This document shows, in pieces, positions 1 through 11,808 of a DNA stretch of 64,000 nt. The position numbers and the translations under genes are program-made. Location: the NCBI GenBank assembly GCA_034440635.1, contig JAOTON010000897.1, positions 930,001 through 994,000 of the forward strand, read 5' to 3'. This DNA is from Lepas anatifera. Its lineage: Eukaryota > Arthropoda > Thecostraca > Lepadidae. A model generated the notes under the pieces. That model searched no databases, was not told the DNA's origin, and saw only the letters and a list, made by a program, of their open reading frames with translations. Within the stretch, counting starts at the first letter, position 1. Every line of letters begins with the position of its first letter.

Positions 1-1154
1 AAAACATTGGGTATGGGAATGTTCCTCTTGCGAGAATCCGGGAGCTCTTCATGCCAAGTGCTTTGTCAAAAATTACCCGAGACAAATGACGCAAGGGATT
101 GAAACACAGGGGTCATAATTATCATACCCAAGCATAGGGCAATAATAGCGCATTTGTGACATTTTGTAACGTCTTTATCTTGGGTATTTTTCAAGGCCAG
201 TTGGTATTTCCTGAAAAAAATGTCTGGCAGCAAATGCTCTCGGATTTTCGCAAGAGTGCCTGAAACATCCCCAAACTTCCGTTTCCTTATTATGTCGATA
301 TCGATATAATGTCGTTTGTAAATGCCTATAACTTGATTCATCGAGTAGGTCGGCGTGTGAAAATTGTTTTAGCGTAATGACACTAATAGCAGAAGACTGG
401 AAAGTACCGCTTTGGGTCCCAGTGTTGGACGGAACTTGCTAAAAGTGCTCAAAATAGAATGCGGCATGTTTGCCTTCGTGCATGTAGGGATCTTCGTTCC
501 AAGATTCTTTGTACTGCCTTCGTACAGCAGCAATCTGCGACTGCACACGGCTAAAGGAAGGAAGATAAATGGATGGGAGAGCAATTCAAAGTTCCTTTAT
601 CTGCTCCAAAAAAGGGTAAAAGCTGCCCCAAACTGGTTGATCTTCCCCAAGGCTGCCCCAATAAGCTCTTGTTAAAACCTGCCATGCTGTACAGAACCTG
701 CCATGCCGATTCGACCATGGCCCCCAAAGCAATAAAAGGGTCCCAACCCTCTTCTGGCCTGTTCAATAGCCCACTACGTTTTCATAATTGATCAATTGGG
801 GAACTGTTCATCAATAAAACTGTTTTGATTGTTTTTGTCCATTTGCAAGGTATCTTATTCATCGTGCAAACTTTCTTGACTGCACCAAATAAACTCTGTC
901 CATTGACCCCGTCAGTCAGTACTTTCTATAGAAAGTATACTCAAGTATATTTGACCTATTCTCATGTGGATGGGCTTGGCTTCCCTCTAAAGCAACCAGC
1001 TGGATCTGCACCTGTTTGGGCAGCATTTGACACTGCTGGTTTTGGGGAGTTGCCGTGCAGGAGATTGTGACAAGCATTCCCAATAACCACTTTTCCCAAT
1101 AATGGGCTATTTGACCCATGTTAGTTCTTAAATGTGGGAACTCTCAAGACCAGT
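1..1154. other. No recognisable gene
   Basis: Short open frames occur on both strands, but none shows a recognisable domain, a splice-bounded exon or a clear coding bias. I see no repeat shared with the rest of the window. Confidence 0.4.
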
Positions 1155-1290
1155 TTAAAGGGAACATGACATCCTCTCAATATGATCATAACTGAGCAAG
1201 CCACGTGATATGACATTTCAAGAAATCACTTGATCACCATTTCATTTGTCCAAGGTTTTACTGTTTGCAGAAAAAAATGAAGGAATTTAC
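1155..1290. repeat. Degenerate relative of MITE family B (one end)
   Basis: A TTAA is followed by AAGGGAACATGACATCC and, further in, by ATAACTGAGCAAGCCACGTGAT. This resembles the reverse-orientation end of family B (AAAGGGAATGTGGCACCTT, then a TTTTAACTGAGATAGCC-like stretch). No matching right end was found. It may be an old diverged relative or a chance partial match. Confidence 0.35.
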
Positions 1291-2514
1291 ACCTATCGAC
1301 CCTGTCCTCCCTAGTCATGTTTACAATTTATGACACAATCTTAGGCAAGGTATGTTATGCTCAACCCTGCTGCACGTGCTGAGGGAATAATTATTTTGTC
1401 ATCTTAAAACCCATACACTAAACATAGGTACTTTGATTGTACATGGGTATGTACAACCTGATTATTGACTGTGTAAGCCTATTGACTGTGTTTAAGCTCA
1501 AAATATGTTTCAATATTTCAAGAAAAAGGAACAAAATTAGATATGTTGCTTTGGTTCTTATGGTTACCTCTTTTAGCTAAAACATTTGTTTGCATTCATA
1601 TTCATTGTTGGCTCAAATCAAATAGGAAAATAGCATTGCCAGCTCCCGGGCCAATTTTATATCACAATCATTTGGATACTTTTCATTACTAACAGAGGAA
1701 AATTAACTCCAACAAAATATTACAAAATATTAGTCCTAGCAACTCCATATAATACTGGCAGTTAATGCATAGTTGAACCCAGCAATTATTTTTTTATCGA
1801 AATATCAGTCATCAGATTTCTGCAGAAATGGGCCAGATTCATTATTTTCACCATGTATTGTCCCTAGAAGCACTACAATTTGGAATTATTCCAAGGTGTG
1901 ATCTTCCCTTCGAAAAAAAGGAACTCAACAGGCCATCAGGAAATAAAATGGGCTACCCCTGTCCTGGTTTAGTTGTACTCTGTAAAATGTTGAGAATCTT
2001 TACTTGAGTAATAAAAACAGTGGCGAAATTTTCCTTTAAATATTTGTTTGAAATTCACAAAGTTGTTTCTTAAAAATGAGCTTTAACCATATTTCCAAAT
2101 GTCGATGAACCAAAAATGTAACATATATAACAACATATCAGTCTTAGTGACTATAATATGCTAAGGAAGTTGGCTTAACTGGAGTTTTAGGTAGATCTAC
2201 AACCGACTTTTCCAAGCCTTGTATGTTGTGTTGTACCAGCATGCAACTTATCCTTGGTGCGGCAGTTTTGCCCATACAAATTCTGGTTGGCGACAGTTTT
2301 GAAATATTTCCCCCCCTGGCCAAAGCTTCTTCACGCTTAGCCCCACGTGAGTGCCAAGAAAACTGCATTTGTCTACAGACATGTCTAGTGTCTATATGCT
2401 TTCAAACATACGCTGAGGAAGAAACGAAACACGCCCGTATGTTTAGGTTGTCTTGAATACATGTCATATCCAATTTACCATTGTGTACCTTTTAGCATTA
2501 ATTTTGCATCTGTT
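1291..2514. other. AT-rich intergenic DNA, nothing assigned
   Basis: The region is mostly AT-rich with scattered short open frames. No exon, RNA gene or repeat found elsewhere in the window was recognised. Confidence 0.4.
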
Positions 2515-3371
2515 TTAACACGCGCATTGACGGGGGTCTGATCCACCTTCGGATTGACGAGGGGGCGGGTACCCGCCCCCTAAGATCTCGAGAACCACGG
2601 TAGGTAGCAAAAAAATGGTAAAAGGCGTTGGGTAGCCCATCCACTTCTCCATCGAAAATATTTGAACCATTTTTGGGTCAGGTCACATTTAAGGTCACCA
2701 GAGGTCAAAAACATGCCGTCACATGCCGTCATAGGGATAACATGTAAATTAAGTTTTTCGGCCATTACATCTGAACAAGTAAAGATAGAGCAAAACGACT
2801 TGAACTCTATGAATCCTCGCAGCAAGCCGAATCGAATGATATATGATTTGACCTTGCTAGGTCAAATCAAAGATTTGACCTGACCTGAGGTCAGGTCAGG
2901 GTCAAATTATATAAAATGCATATTATTAGAACTGCAAAGACAAGGCCAGTCTAATGAAGCTAAAATAAACGCTCAATCACCATCTGTTACTGAGTTATTC
3001 AGTAAAAACCATATTTCCCATGTATTACCAATGGAGAGGTCATGCTTCGTACCTGACCTTAGGTCATCGATATCAAAAATACCGGGACATATTTTAGAGA
3101 ACTCGGTGAGCCCATTATGCGATATAAGTTTCAATTAGATAAGTTCACTCTGCTCCGACTTATGCTATCTTAAACTTTTTTAGGTCGGGTCACTTGACCT
3201 GTACTGGTGACCTGACCTGAGATGACCTATCCTTAAAATTTTCTCAGAAGTTGCAAAAATGATGAGGGAAAAGGTGTACCAAGTACGGCGGCGCTGCGCG
3301 CCACCGTTTTTCTGCTGTCTCCGAAAAACTCGAGGGGGGCGGGTACCCGCCCCCGTCAATGCGCGTGTTAA
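2515..3371 (+). mobile_element. TTAA-flanked MITE, family A, copy A1
   Basis: The element has inverted ends TTAACACGCGCATTGACGGG and the complement CCCGTCAATGCGCGTGTTAA, with TTAA at both outer edges. This is the piggyBac-type target signature. The 857 bp encode no transposase. By eye it holds about 16 AGGTCA/TGACCT hexamers, including two TGACCT followed by two AGGTCA around one central base near 2870-2900. A GC-rich palindromic stretch (GGCGGCGCTGCGCGCCACCG) lies near the right end. It ends only 7 bp before C1. Confidence 0.85.
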
Positions 3372-3378
3372 TAGGTTG

Positions 3379-4411
3379 TTAACCCGCGCCCCACCGGGGG
3401 TCCGGCGCCACCTTCGCCCCACCGGGGGGCCATCGATGGCCCCCCTCTAACTCCGAAAATATGGGCGTTAGCGCAAATCTGCAAAGTGCAATAGAAAGCT
3501 CGCGTGAATTCAGTAAGAAATTACTTCGCATGTTTTAGTGCTCAGGTCAATGGTTTGACCTCCAGAGGTCAAATTAGGTCAAGATCGGCTATTTTCACTC
3601 AAATATGCAATGATTAAGCAAACTGGGCATAACTCTTATGTCATTAGAGCTATTGAGGCCTGGTAAAGTACATTTGATAGCAAATTGCCAGTACTTTTTC
3701 CGCTATGTGGAACGTAAAGACCTCCCGCCAGTGGTTTGACCGCCAGAGGTCACCTCGTGACCTAATATGACCTGAGGTCACGAAAGGTCAAAAAGTGACC
3801 TTGCCGTATATCAAATGAAAGCCAGTGACAAGACAAACACGATGGTGTTTGTTTCACCGCTCTAGCTCAATTAGGTCAAAAGTTATTGTCAAAATACTGT
3901 TTTTGACCTCCGGTGACCTTGGATGACCTTGGAAAAGTCAAAGGGTAAATATGACCCCTGGGATCCGTGAAAGGGTGTCCAAAAACGTTGTTCTGAGCAG
4001 TCTGAGTATTTGCAATCATTTTTGTGGCTTTTATATCATGAAATAGCTTTTCCCCATGCTTTTCCAATGGGAGAGGTCGCCTCGTGACCTGACCTCAGGG
4101 CACGAAATCGAAAAATCCCGGATATACACCTTGTAGACCCTGGAGGGGTCATGAAGTGTAGGAAGTTTCAAATCGATCGACTTTGAAATGTAGCTCTTAC
4201 AGAGCTCTAAAGGTGAAGTGAGGTGACCTTGGTTGACCTCGTCTGGTGACCTGACCTTGGGTGACCCGGGGTAAAAATTTCAGGAATGATGGGAAAATGA
4301 TGCAGTGAGAGGTAGAGCCCTCAACCGCGGTGCTGCGCCTCGTCGTTTTTCTGCTATCCCGGAAAAACCTTAGGGGGGCCATCGATGGCCCCCCGGTGGG
4401 GCGAGGGTTAA
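3379..4411 (+). mobile_element. TTAA-flanked MITE, family C, copy C1
   Basis: The ends are TTAACCCGCGCCCCACCGGG and the near-complement CCCGGTGGGGCGAGGGTTAA, both inside TTAA. Near each end lies a self-complementary GGGGGCCATCGATGGCCCCC-like hairpin. No coding capacity is visible. About 20 AGGTCA/TGACCT hexamers were counted. C2 and C3 are very similar over their whole length, so the family moved fairly recently. Confidence 0.88.
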
Positions 4412-5343
4412 ATAACGGCGGAGCCAGGGAATGAGACAGGGAGGGTGAGTGCTTGTGCAGTAGAGAATTTTGAGGAGACGCTAACTGACTGGCTCTTGTG
4501 TAAGGCTGGTGAATTTGAAGGCTAGGCGAGAGAGCTGTAACTAATGGGAAGTTAACCTATATACAGCGTGGAGTGGGATTTTATCTTATCTGGAGTATCG
4601 GCTGAAATTTTCTAGGATAGAGGATTACAATGGGCTGTTACAGCCACTAGAAGGTTACTGAGCGGAGGGGAGGCAGGGGGCCTCTTCAGGACCTATCAGG
4701 GACCTAGGTGGCGAATTAGCCTCGAAAGGGTCCTAACTGGGACCTACGTAATTTTAAGTTAGTGTTTTATGGGCAGGTGCCGTGACACCTTTGCATAGAC
4801 GCAGCCCGTGGAGGGTATGGATGGGACCTCACTGCTAATCAGTGAGGGTGAAAGACAGTCTACTGGCCGTACGTTTAGGGATTTTGGCAATGAAGGACCG
4901 ATAGGTCGAGTCAAAGCCCCTCACCCAAGAACCAGAGGCTCAACAAGTGAGGTCACCCAGGCTAACCACCGCTAGGGTTTCAGGCCGAAGAGAGAAATGA
5001 TAGTTGAGAAAGATGCGGGACGGAACTGAGCAAAAGGGGTACTAGGTGGCCGGAATCCTAGAAACCAACACCACCTAGTCCGATAGAGATAATATTTACA
5101 GGTCAGCTGTGGAAACAGCGATAGGCAGGGCTGGTACCAGCAACAGCGCTCGGAGCAGCTGGTCACAGGAGCTCCAGAAGCCGCCAGCAGCAGTCGCAAT
5201 AGGCAGCCGGGCGTCGGACGCCAGACAACCAGACCTGTCGGCAGAGCTCAGAACGTAGTGTTAGCGTCTCCGTGTAGGTGGCAGCACTGCATCATCCTTG
5301 TTGCAACTGAGCTTTTTATAAGCCAGGTGTCGCCACTGCCAGG
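4412..5343. other. Unassigned region before a LINE relic
   Basis: No domain was recognised. It may include unreadable 5' sequence of the downstream retrotransposon, but no frame here shows endonuclease motifs. Confidence 0.35.
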
Positions 5344-7200
5344 CAAGAATTCAAAACCGCGACTACCGAATTGCAGGGTAGTCTCGACGACATCCATGCT
5401 TGGTGCAATTCAATGGGTCTATCACTCTCGGCTGAAAAGTCATCAGTCGTAGTCTTTGCCAGGCCAGGTGTGAGACACGCTGTTCCTCAGCTCCAAATCT
5501 CAGGCAAACCCATTGAATGCGCGAAAAGCTTCAAATTTTTAGGCGTCATCCTTGATACCCGCCTTAGTTTTAACGAGCATATTACCAAAGTCGTCTCTAG
5601 CTGTCAAAAACGAGTCAATATCCTCCGCATGCTCGGCGGAACAGAGTACGGCGGGGATCGAAAGACCCTGCTCATGCTCTACAAGTCCTTGATCCGGCCC
5701 ATACTGAATATAATTCGTTCATCTTTGACTCAACGAACAACACTAATAAGCTAAAGCTAGAGCGCATCCAAAACGCAAGTATCCGGGCAGCCACAGGCGC
5801 GCTCAGAGAATCCCCCATCACCAGCTTGTTAGTGGACAGTGGGCTGTGCCCTCTCCAAACAAGACGCCACTCCCAGCTTATCTCTTACTATATCAAGGTC
5901 CAATCTACCGAAAATCACCCGGCGAAACAATGTTTCGCCCACCCTGGACGTGTATCAAAAACTAAACGGACAACCTGGCCTCCATTTAAGAATAGAGTAG
6001 CTAAGACCCTGGAAACCCTGAACCTTGCGATTCCAGAAGCCATAGGCAAACCCCACTCTCCCGCTTTTGGACTCGCAAACAGCCCAAAGTCGAGTTTCTT
6101 TTCACCACACGCAAAGACAACCTCACCACAGAGGAGATCTCCCAGAAATTCTTAGAGTTTCAGTCTAACAACATTGGCAAAACCTTCATTTTCACCGACG
6201 GCTCTAAAATAGGCGAAAAAGTAGGCCTCGGCATCTGGGGGCAAAATATTTGCCTCCAAAAACGACTTCCGGACAACTGCTCAATCTTTACTGCCGAGGC
6301 TGTCGCCATTCTAGATATACTAGTCCAGATTAGAACCCTTAATATTAATTCAGCCGTCATCTTTTCAGACTCTAAATCTGTCTTGCAAGCTATCAATAAC
6401 GTAGTCAACCCCAGCCATCACATAATAGCAGACATCCAGAAGGGTATCGACGATATCCCAGATGTCTCCTTTCTTTGAATCCCAGGCCACTGCAAAATTT
6501 TCGGAAATGAAAAAGCCGACGAACAGGCCAAAAATCTAGAACTCAGAGAGGTCGCACCTCTCAAATGGTCCGGAGACGATAGCAAAGCTCTCCTCCAGAA
6601 CCATATCCGGAGGTACATCCAAAATGACTGGACCACTAACCACAGCGCCCATTTATTCCATATCAAGCCTAACATCGGCTACTGGCCCAGCTCCAACCAA
6701 AACAGTCGTCGGCGTGAGGTCATCCTGACCAGACTCAGAAGCGGACACACCAAATTAAATGCCTATGGGCGTGTAGGTACCTGTGGTACCTGCTCTGCCA
6801 TGGAAAATCCCTACCATATCCTCATCGACTGTCCCCAGCACGACGCCCATAGGCAGCCCATGCTAGATTATTGCCGCATCAGAAACATCCCAGTAAACCT
6901 TTCCACTCTTCTCGGCAATGATCACCCTGAGCTGCTGGACAAGCTCTTTACATTCCTGAAGGCTTCTAGGCTCGAGAGCTTTATCTGAACGTCTATGGTG
7001 GCAGATATGGAAAATACCTGCATCCGAATAGCACCCCTCATATTAGAAATAACAATTACAATATAAACGTCCCTCTGACACATTTAAACAATAGGTGCTT
7101 CAAACTAGGCTTTAACTGTCTGGTCCTAAGGTATGGTAGACTCAGAATAACTCCCACCATAGGAAAAAACAAAAAACAAAAACAAAAACAAAACAAAACA
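5344..7200 (+). pseudogene. Non-LTR retrotransposon relic (RT C-terminus, RNase H, C-terminal domain)
   Basis: The frame from about 5371 matches the thumb region after the reverse transcriptase active site: W-C-N-x-M-G-L-S-L-S-A-E-K-S followed by F-K-F-L-G-V-I-L-D. After a frameshift near 5715 and a degraded stretch, an RNase H domain starts at about 6185. It shows F-T-D-G-S, T-A-E-A-V-A-I-L, S-D-S-K-S-V-L and G-N-E-K-A-D, so all acidic catalytic positions are present. The frame stays open to the stop at 6986-6988 except for one TGA at 6476-6478, in the place where the family normally has the tryptophan of W-I-P-G-H. A C-x2-C motif lies in the C-terminal part (CGTCGTC near 6780). The tail runs into A-rich sequence at about 7160-7200. 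RNase H-bearing non-LTR clades include I, R1-like and LOA; the exact clade is not decided. The copy is 5'-truncated and dead. Confidence 0.85.
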
Positions 7201-7335
7201 AACCAAAAAAAGTTCAACTAACCAACTAACCCTACCTAACCATCCGTTCATATTTGCTAACCAACTAACCCTAACTTAAGGACTACTAACTATACTAACC
7301 ACATCTAAGACTAACAACTAACCAACTCACACCCC
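7201..7335 (+). repeat. CTAAC-rich simple sequence at LINE tail
   Basis: Irregular repeats of AACTAACC/CTAAC follow the A-rich end of the LINE relic. They probably belong to its 3' tail or expanded from it. Confidence 0.4.
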
Positions 7336-7800
7336 TCCCTAACACTCTATCTGTTCTATTACCCTTCTCTCTTCCTCTATGCGGCGGCTACCCAGCCAGA
7401 GAGGGTGCTGTAACCTCACCTCCTGGTTCCAGGATAAAGACCCGCGGCATCACGTCATGGTGCTTGCGGGTATTTCTAATAACCCAAAATTATTCTTTTT
7501 CAATGGAGGAACTCGAGTAACGTAAGCAAACGGTTATTCGATAACAAGGAACAAAATTCAAAAAACTAATCTTTACGCTGGCAAGCCTCTTCACGTACCC
7601 TTTTAAATCCTACCTGTACCCCAGGCTTGGCATCTCTGCCGTAGCAATCCCCTTCCCTCGCAAGTGTTGCTACACTTCGCGACCCATTCCTTGAAATAAG
7701 ATTCGTCCCTTTGTTCTGCGACATTAAAGTAAACACCCCTCCCGGAAAATTCTCCCCCCACACTTTAGAGGCCGGCAAAGGTGCTTTGCACAGAACGCCT

Positions 7801-7808
7801 TATAAAAA
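7801..7808 (+). promoter_or_regulatory. TATA box of the small secreted-peptide gene
   Basis: TATAAAAA lies about 115 bp before the start codon at 7916. A pyrimidine-rich stretch about 35-50 bp downstream (TTCGCTCTCTCACTC) is a plausible start-site region. The spacing fits a short untranslated leader. Confidence 0.6.
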
Positions 7809-7915
7809 GCCCTTAACTAACTAACTAACTGCCAGGCACAGTTCGCTCTCTCACTCAATGTAGGGAGCTACCAGAGTCGGGCTGCACGGTTCAGGACTGG
7901 TCCTACAAGCTGAAC

Positions 7916-9374
7916 ATGAGGTGTTTGTCCGTGCTCCTGCTTTTGGCCTTTCTGGGGACCACACTGATAGGTAAGAATATCGAGATATTGATATTGTTTT
8001 GTATACATCAACTAAAAACAAATATGCTGTCTGGCTTTCTGGCTGCTACTTACTAGTATAAGGTGGCCTTACATATATGAATTGTAGAAATTGTACCCAA
8101 AAAAACTTAAAAAACTTAACATTAAGACGCGTATTGACGGGGGTCTGAACAACCTTCGATTTTACGGGGGATCACCCTACCCCCTAAGATCTCGAGAACC
8201 ACTTTAGATAGCAAAAAAAAACAGTTAACAGTGTTGGGTAACCCATCTAATTCTCTATCGAAAATATTTGAACCGTTTTTGCCAGGTAATATTTAATGTG
8301 ACTAGAGGTCAACATATGCCGTCACAGGAATAACATGTAGATAAATGTTTTCAGTCATAACATCTGAACAAGTAAAAATAGAGCAAAACAAGTTAAACCA
8401 TTGCAATCTTCGCAGCAAGCCAAATTGAATGATACATGATATGACCTCACTAGGTCACATCAGGCCAAATATGGTATTTGACCTAACCTGAGGTAAGATC
8501 AAAGTCATATTAGGTCAAGATGCATATCAGTAGAACTGCAAAGACAAGGCAAATCTAATAGAGTTAAAATAAACGCTCTATCACAATCTATCATTAAGTT
8601 ATTCAGTTAAAACCATTTTCCGTGTATTTCTAATGGAGAGGTCATGGCACGTACCTAACCTTAGGTCATGGATATAAAAATACCGGAACATATTTTGGAG
8701 AACTCTATAGGCCCATTATGTGATACGAAATTCAATTGGATAAGTTCACCCTGTTCCGACTTATGCTATCTTCATTTTTTGGGGGGGATGAGGTCACTTG
8801 ACCTGTACTGGTCACCTGACCTCAGATGACCTAACCTTTAAGTTTTTTTCCAAAAGTTGTAAAAATGATCAGAAAAAGGTATGCCAACTGCGGCGGCGCT
8901 GCGCGCCGCTGTTTTTGTGATATCTCCAGAAAACCCGAGGGGGACGGGTACCCACCCCCGTAAATGCGCGTGTTAATGTGTAATTAGCCATGAGTTAGCG
9001 AGCTTTTGCTCGTCTCGAATTGTAGTTTGTCTGAGACAACCAAGCCTACATGTTTAACATTAGAAATCAAAATTTAACTTTAGCTCTCTCACTCTCAACG
9101 TTCGTACTTTGCATATAAATGAACTGTACACATTGGGTATCAAGGCCTTTGTTTAAATGGGAGAACACTGCCCAGATCCCATTACTATCTTCAGACGGCG
9201 TGTTCTGTTACAGATGCGGGCTTCAAGGACGATCTTTGCACCAGCTCCGCGGAAGTTTGTGGCATCTTCCCAAGTTTCAATTATTATAAGCCGTACTGCT
9301 GCCGGGATGGCGAGATGTGCTACTGCAGCGAGAGCCCCTGTGGGTCCACCAGTTATGCCATACTTGAGCATTAG
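7916..9374 (+). CDS. Small secreted cysteine-rich peptide, two exons
   Basis: Exon 1 (7916-7970) encodes a start Met, Arg, Cys and a long Leu-rich core (SVLLLLAFLGTTLI), a textbook signal peptide. It ends at a GTAAGA donor in phase 1. Exon 2 (9214-9374) follows a TTCTGTTACAG acceptor, restores the frame and ends at TAG 9372-9374. The predicted precursor is about 71 residues. The secreted part has seven cysteines spaced C-x6-C-x12-CC-x5-C-x1-C-x4-C, an arrangement like disulfide-knotted defence peptides, toxins or WAP-like inhibitors. I do not recognise the exact family. The odd cysteine count suggests either one free cysteine or a dimer. The TATA box, signal peptide, consensus splice sites and in-frame join make this the strongest complete host gene here. 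Its 1.24 kb intron holds MITE A2. Function is unknown: antimicrobial, venom-like and housekeeping secreted roles are all open. Confidence 0.8.
8122..8976 (+). mobile_element. MITE family A, copy A2, inside the intron of the cysteine-rich gene
   Basis: TTAA-bounded ends (TTAAGACGCGTATTGACGGG and the complement of CGCGCATTTACGGG) and the same internal order as A1 identify it. It is more diverged than A1 and A5. It puts about a dozen AGGTCA-like hexamers roughly 150-1000 bp downstream of the signal-peptide exon. Confidence 0.83.
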
Positions 9375-10084
9375 AAGCGGCTCCCAGTGGGACTGTGGGA
9401 CTCCCAGTCTCCCAGAAACGGATCCCAGTCCGTGATTATTCTGCATCTGCAATCAGTTTTTTAATAATTGTTATTTGGCAGGCGTTTTTATCACGATTTT
9501 ATCTGAAAACAGTTTTATGTCCTTGCCCGTGATGCTAAAAACGATTTGTTGTCGAATAATCTTCATCTGAGTTTCTAAAATACATAAAAAATGTTATGTA
9601 TGAATATTTCTCGATAGCACTAAGTATGCCTGCAGGGTAAGAATCACCACCGTTGAAGATGCACTCGAATATATAAGTATTTTCTGTTCCCTTCTCCAAT
9701 ATCTTCGGATTTCGAGAAAGGAAATGGTGACAAGCCAGCTCTGTGCAGAAGGAGTGTGTGCTGGGTCGAGCCAACGAATCAAACCTCAATTTTAATCCAG
9801 TGAATTGTTTACATGTCGTTATGTGAACGAAAATCTGTGTCTTCTCAGTCTCGTTTCAGGAATACTCGCCAGTTGTAATAGTGTGACAATTTTCTCGCAC
9901 CGTCCCCACAACCCATGTGATGCAATGATTGGATCCGTTAATGACTTGACGCGTTGTTATGAAGAATGAAAAATTCTGTCAAAACAGGTTTGCTTGTCTG
10001 TAACTGAAAATGTATATCCAAGGACATTTCCTGGGGTGCTCACTCGGAGTGATAGTTTTCGGGCCCCACGGCTTGTAACTGATG
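9375..10084. other. 3' flank of the cysteine-rich gene, no further gene seen
   Basis: The region presumably holds the 3' untranslated region. No obvious AATAAA was noticed just after the stop. No domain or repeat was recognised. Confidence 0.35.
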
Positions 10085-11808
10085 GTGTCCGAGAACCCCT
10101 CTAGATAGCAAAAACAACAGTAAACGGTGTTGGGTAGCCAATCCACTTCTCTATCAAAAATATTTGGACCATTTTTTTCAGGTCACATTTAAAGTCACTG
10201 GAGGTCAAGATATGCCGTCATAGGGATAACATGTTAATGAAGGTTTTCGGTCATTACATCTGAACAAGTAAAGATAGAGCAAAACAATCTAGACCATTGC
10301 CATTCTCGCAGCAACTCGAATCGAACGATACATAATATGGTCATGTTAGGTCAAATCAGGTTAACCCTTGTCCCGGTGGCGGGTACGAGCCACCCTTCAC
10401 CCTGGTGGGAGGGGGCTAAAAAAGACCCCCCACGATCTCAAAAACTAAGAGAGCTAGAAAAAGCGCAAAACGGCAATCAAAAGCTCTTCGAAAATGATAT
10501 CGAAAATACTTCGCTCATTTTTCTTGCCAGGTCAATATCAAGGTCACCAGAGGTCAAAATAGGTCAAAATCGCTAATATGAGGTGTACTAAGAAAACCTC
10601 ATATATCTCAGAAACCATGATAGCTAGAAACATTTTTCTAACACCATTCGAAAGCTCTTGAGATGCGCTTTCATTCTAGTGCCATTCATTTTACGTGTCA
10701 GTTCAAAGCCTAGGGAGCTACAGGTCACTGAATATTGGGCATATTCTTGGGAATGTCCATAGCCACCCATGCATAAGGGCGTTTACTTTTTCGCTAATAG
10801 CTTCCAAACCAAACAAGATACAGCCATGGTTTATGCACCATTGCAATCCTCTCGTCAATACAAATCGAATGATATATGATATTGCTATGCCAGGTCAAAT
10901 TTAAGAATTTGACCTGATCCAGGTTAACGGTCTGACCCAACTTGACCTGGTATAGTCATGATGTATATCATTTGACTTGCAGTGACTATACCAACACTTT
11001 GGTGACAAAATAAAAGTTCTATCTTGTTTATTTAAAATTTATAGAGTGAAACACCAAAAAATGCTTATTTGACCTAAGGTGACCTTTTACAGGTCACAAG
11101 TCAAAATGTTTGGCATCAACTTCAGAAATGGGCTAAGAGCAGGTCGTAACCGATGTTTCAAGTTGATTCCATCCATGCTTACTGAGAAAAGCTCATTTTG
11201 TGATTTTCCCCCATGTATTTACAATGGGGAGGTCATGCTCTGCACATGACCTTAGGTCACCAATATCAAAAATCCCGGAACAAATGTTGTAGCTCGTGGT
11301 GAGCCCAATATGTGGTATGAGTTTGAACTTGATCGATTAACCCTTCGTTTAGTTATGCGATCCTAAGCATTTTTGAGGTGAGGTCACTTTACCTGGCCTG
11401 GTGACCTGACCTGATATGACCTTGAGCGAAAATTTTCAGGAAATATGTCGAAATGATGAAGGAACAGCTAGACCAAGTTGGGCGGCGCTGCGCACCGCCG
11501 TTTTTTTGGTCACTTTGGAAAAACCCGAGGGTGGGGGTCTAAAAAAGACCCCCACCCGGGCGAAGGTTAAATATGGGATTTGACCAGACCTGAGATCAGG
11601 TCAACGTCAAACTAGGTCAAAATGCATATCATTAGAACTTCAAAGACAAGGCAAATATAATTCAGTTAAAATAAATGCTCTATCACCATCCATTGCTAAG
11701 TTATTCAGTTAAAACCATTTTCCCATGTATTTACAATGGAGAGGTCATGGCTCGTACTTGACCTTAGGTCAGCGATATAAAAAACGGAATAATTTTTAGA
11801 GAACTACA
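10085..11808 (+). mobile_element. MITE family A, copy A3, split by element E and truncated at both ends
   Basis: The sequence from about 10085 (CGAGAACCCCTCTAGATAGC) to 10360 follows the left half of A1. The sequence from 11571 resumes at the matching point (ATTTGACC...) and runs to about 11808. The two halves are separated exactly by element E. The left and right termini are missing. Confidence 0.75.
10361..11570 (+). mobile_element. TTAA-flanked MITE, family E, nested in A3
   Basis: The ends TTAACCCTTGTCCCGGTGGC and GGGCGAAGGTTAA are inverted in part, with TTAA on each side. GGGGGTCTAAAAAAGACCCCC-like hairpins lie near both ends. The interior has many AGGTCA/TGACCT hexamers and a GGCGGCGCTGCGCACCGCCG palindrome matching that of family A. 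No coding capacity is visible. Confidence 0.75.

Noticed and set aside
66..1119. Short frames of 67-91 codons in the first kilobase
   Set aside because: Overlap on both strands, no domain or splice context, and several begin at non-ATG codons.
2280..2330. Shared GAAATATTTCCCCCC near 2290 and 56580
   Set aside because: The match is only about 15 bp and the flanks do not align well; probably chance or a very old repeat.
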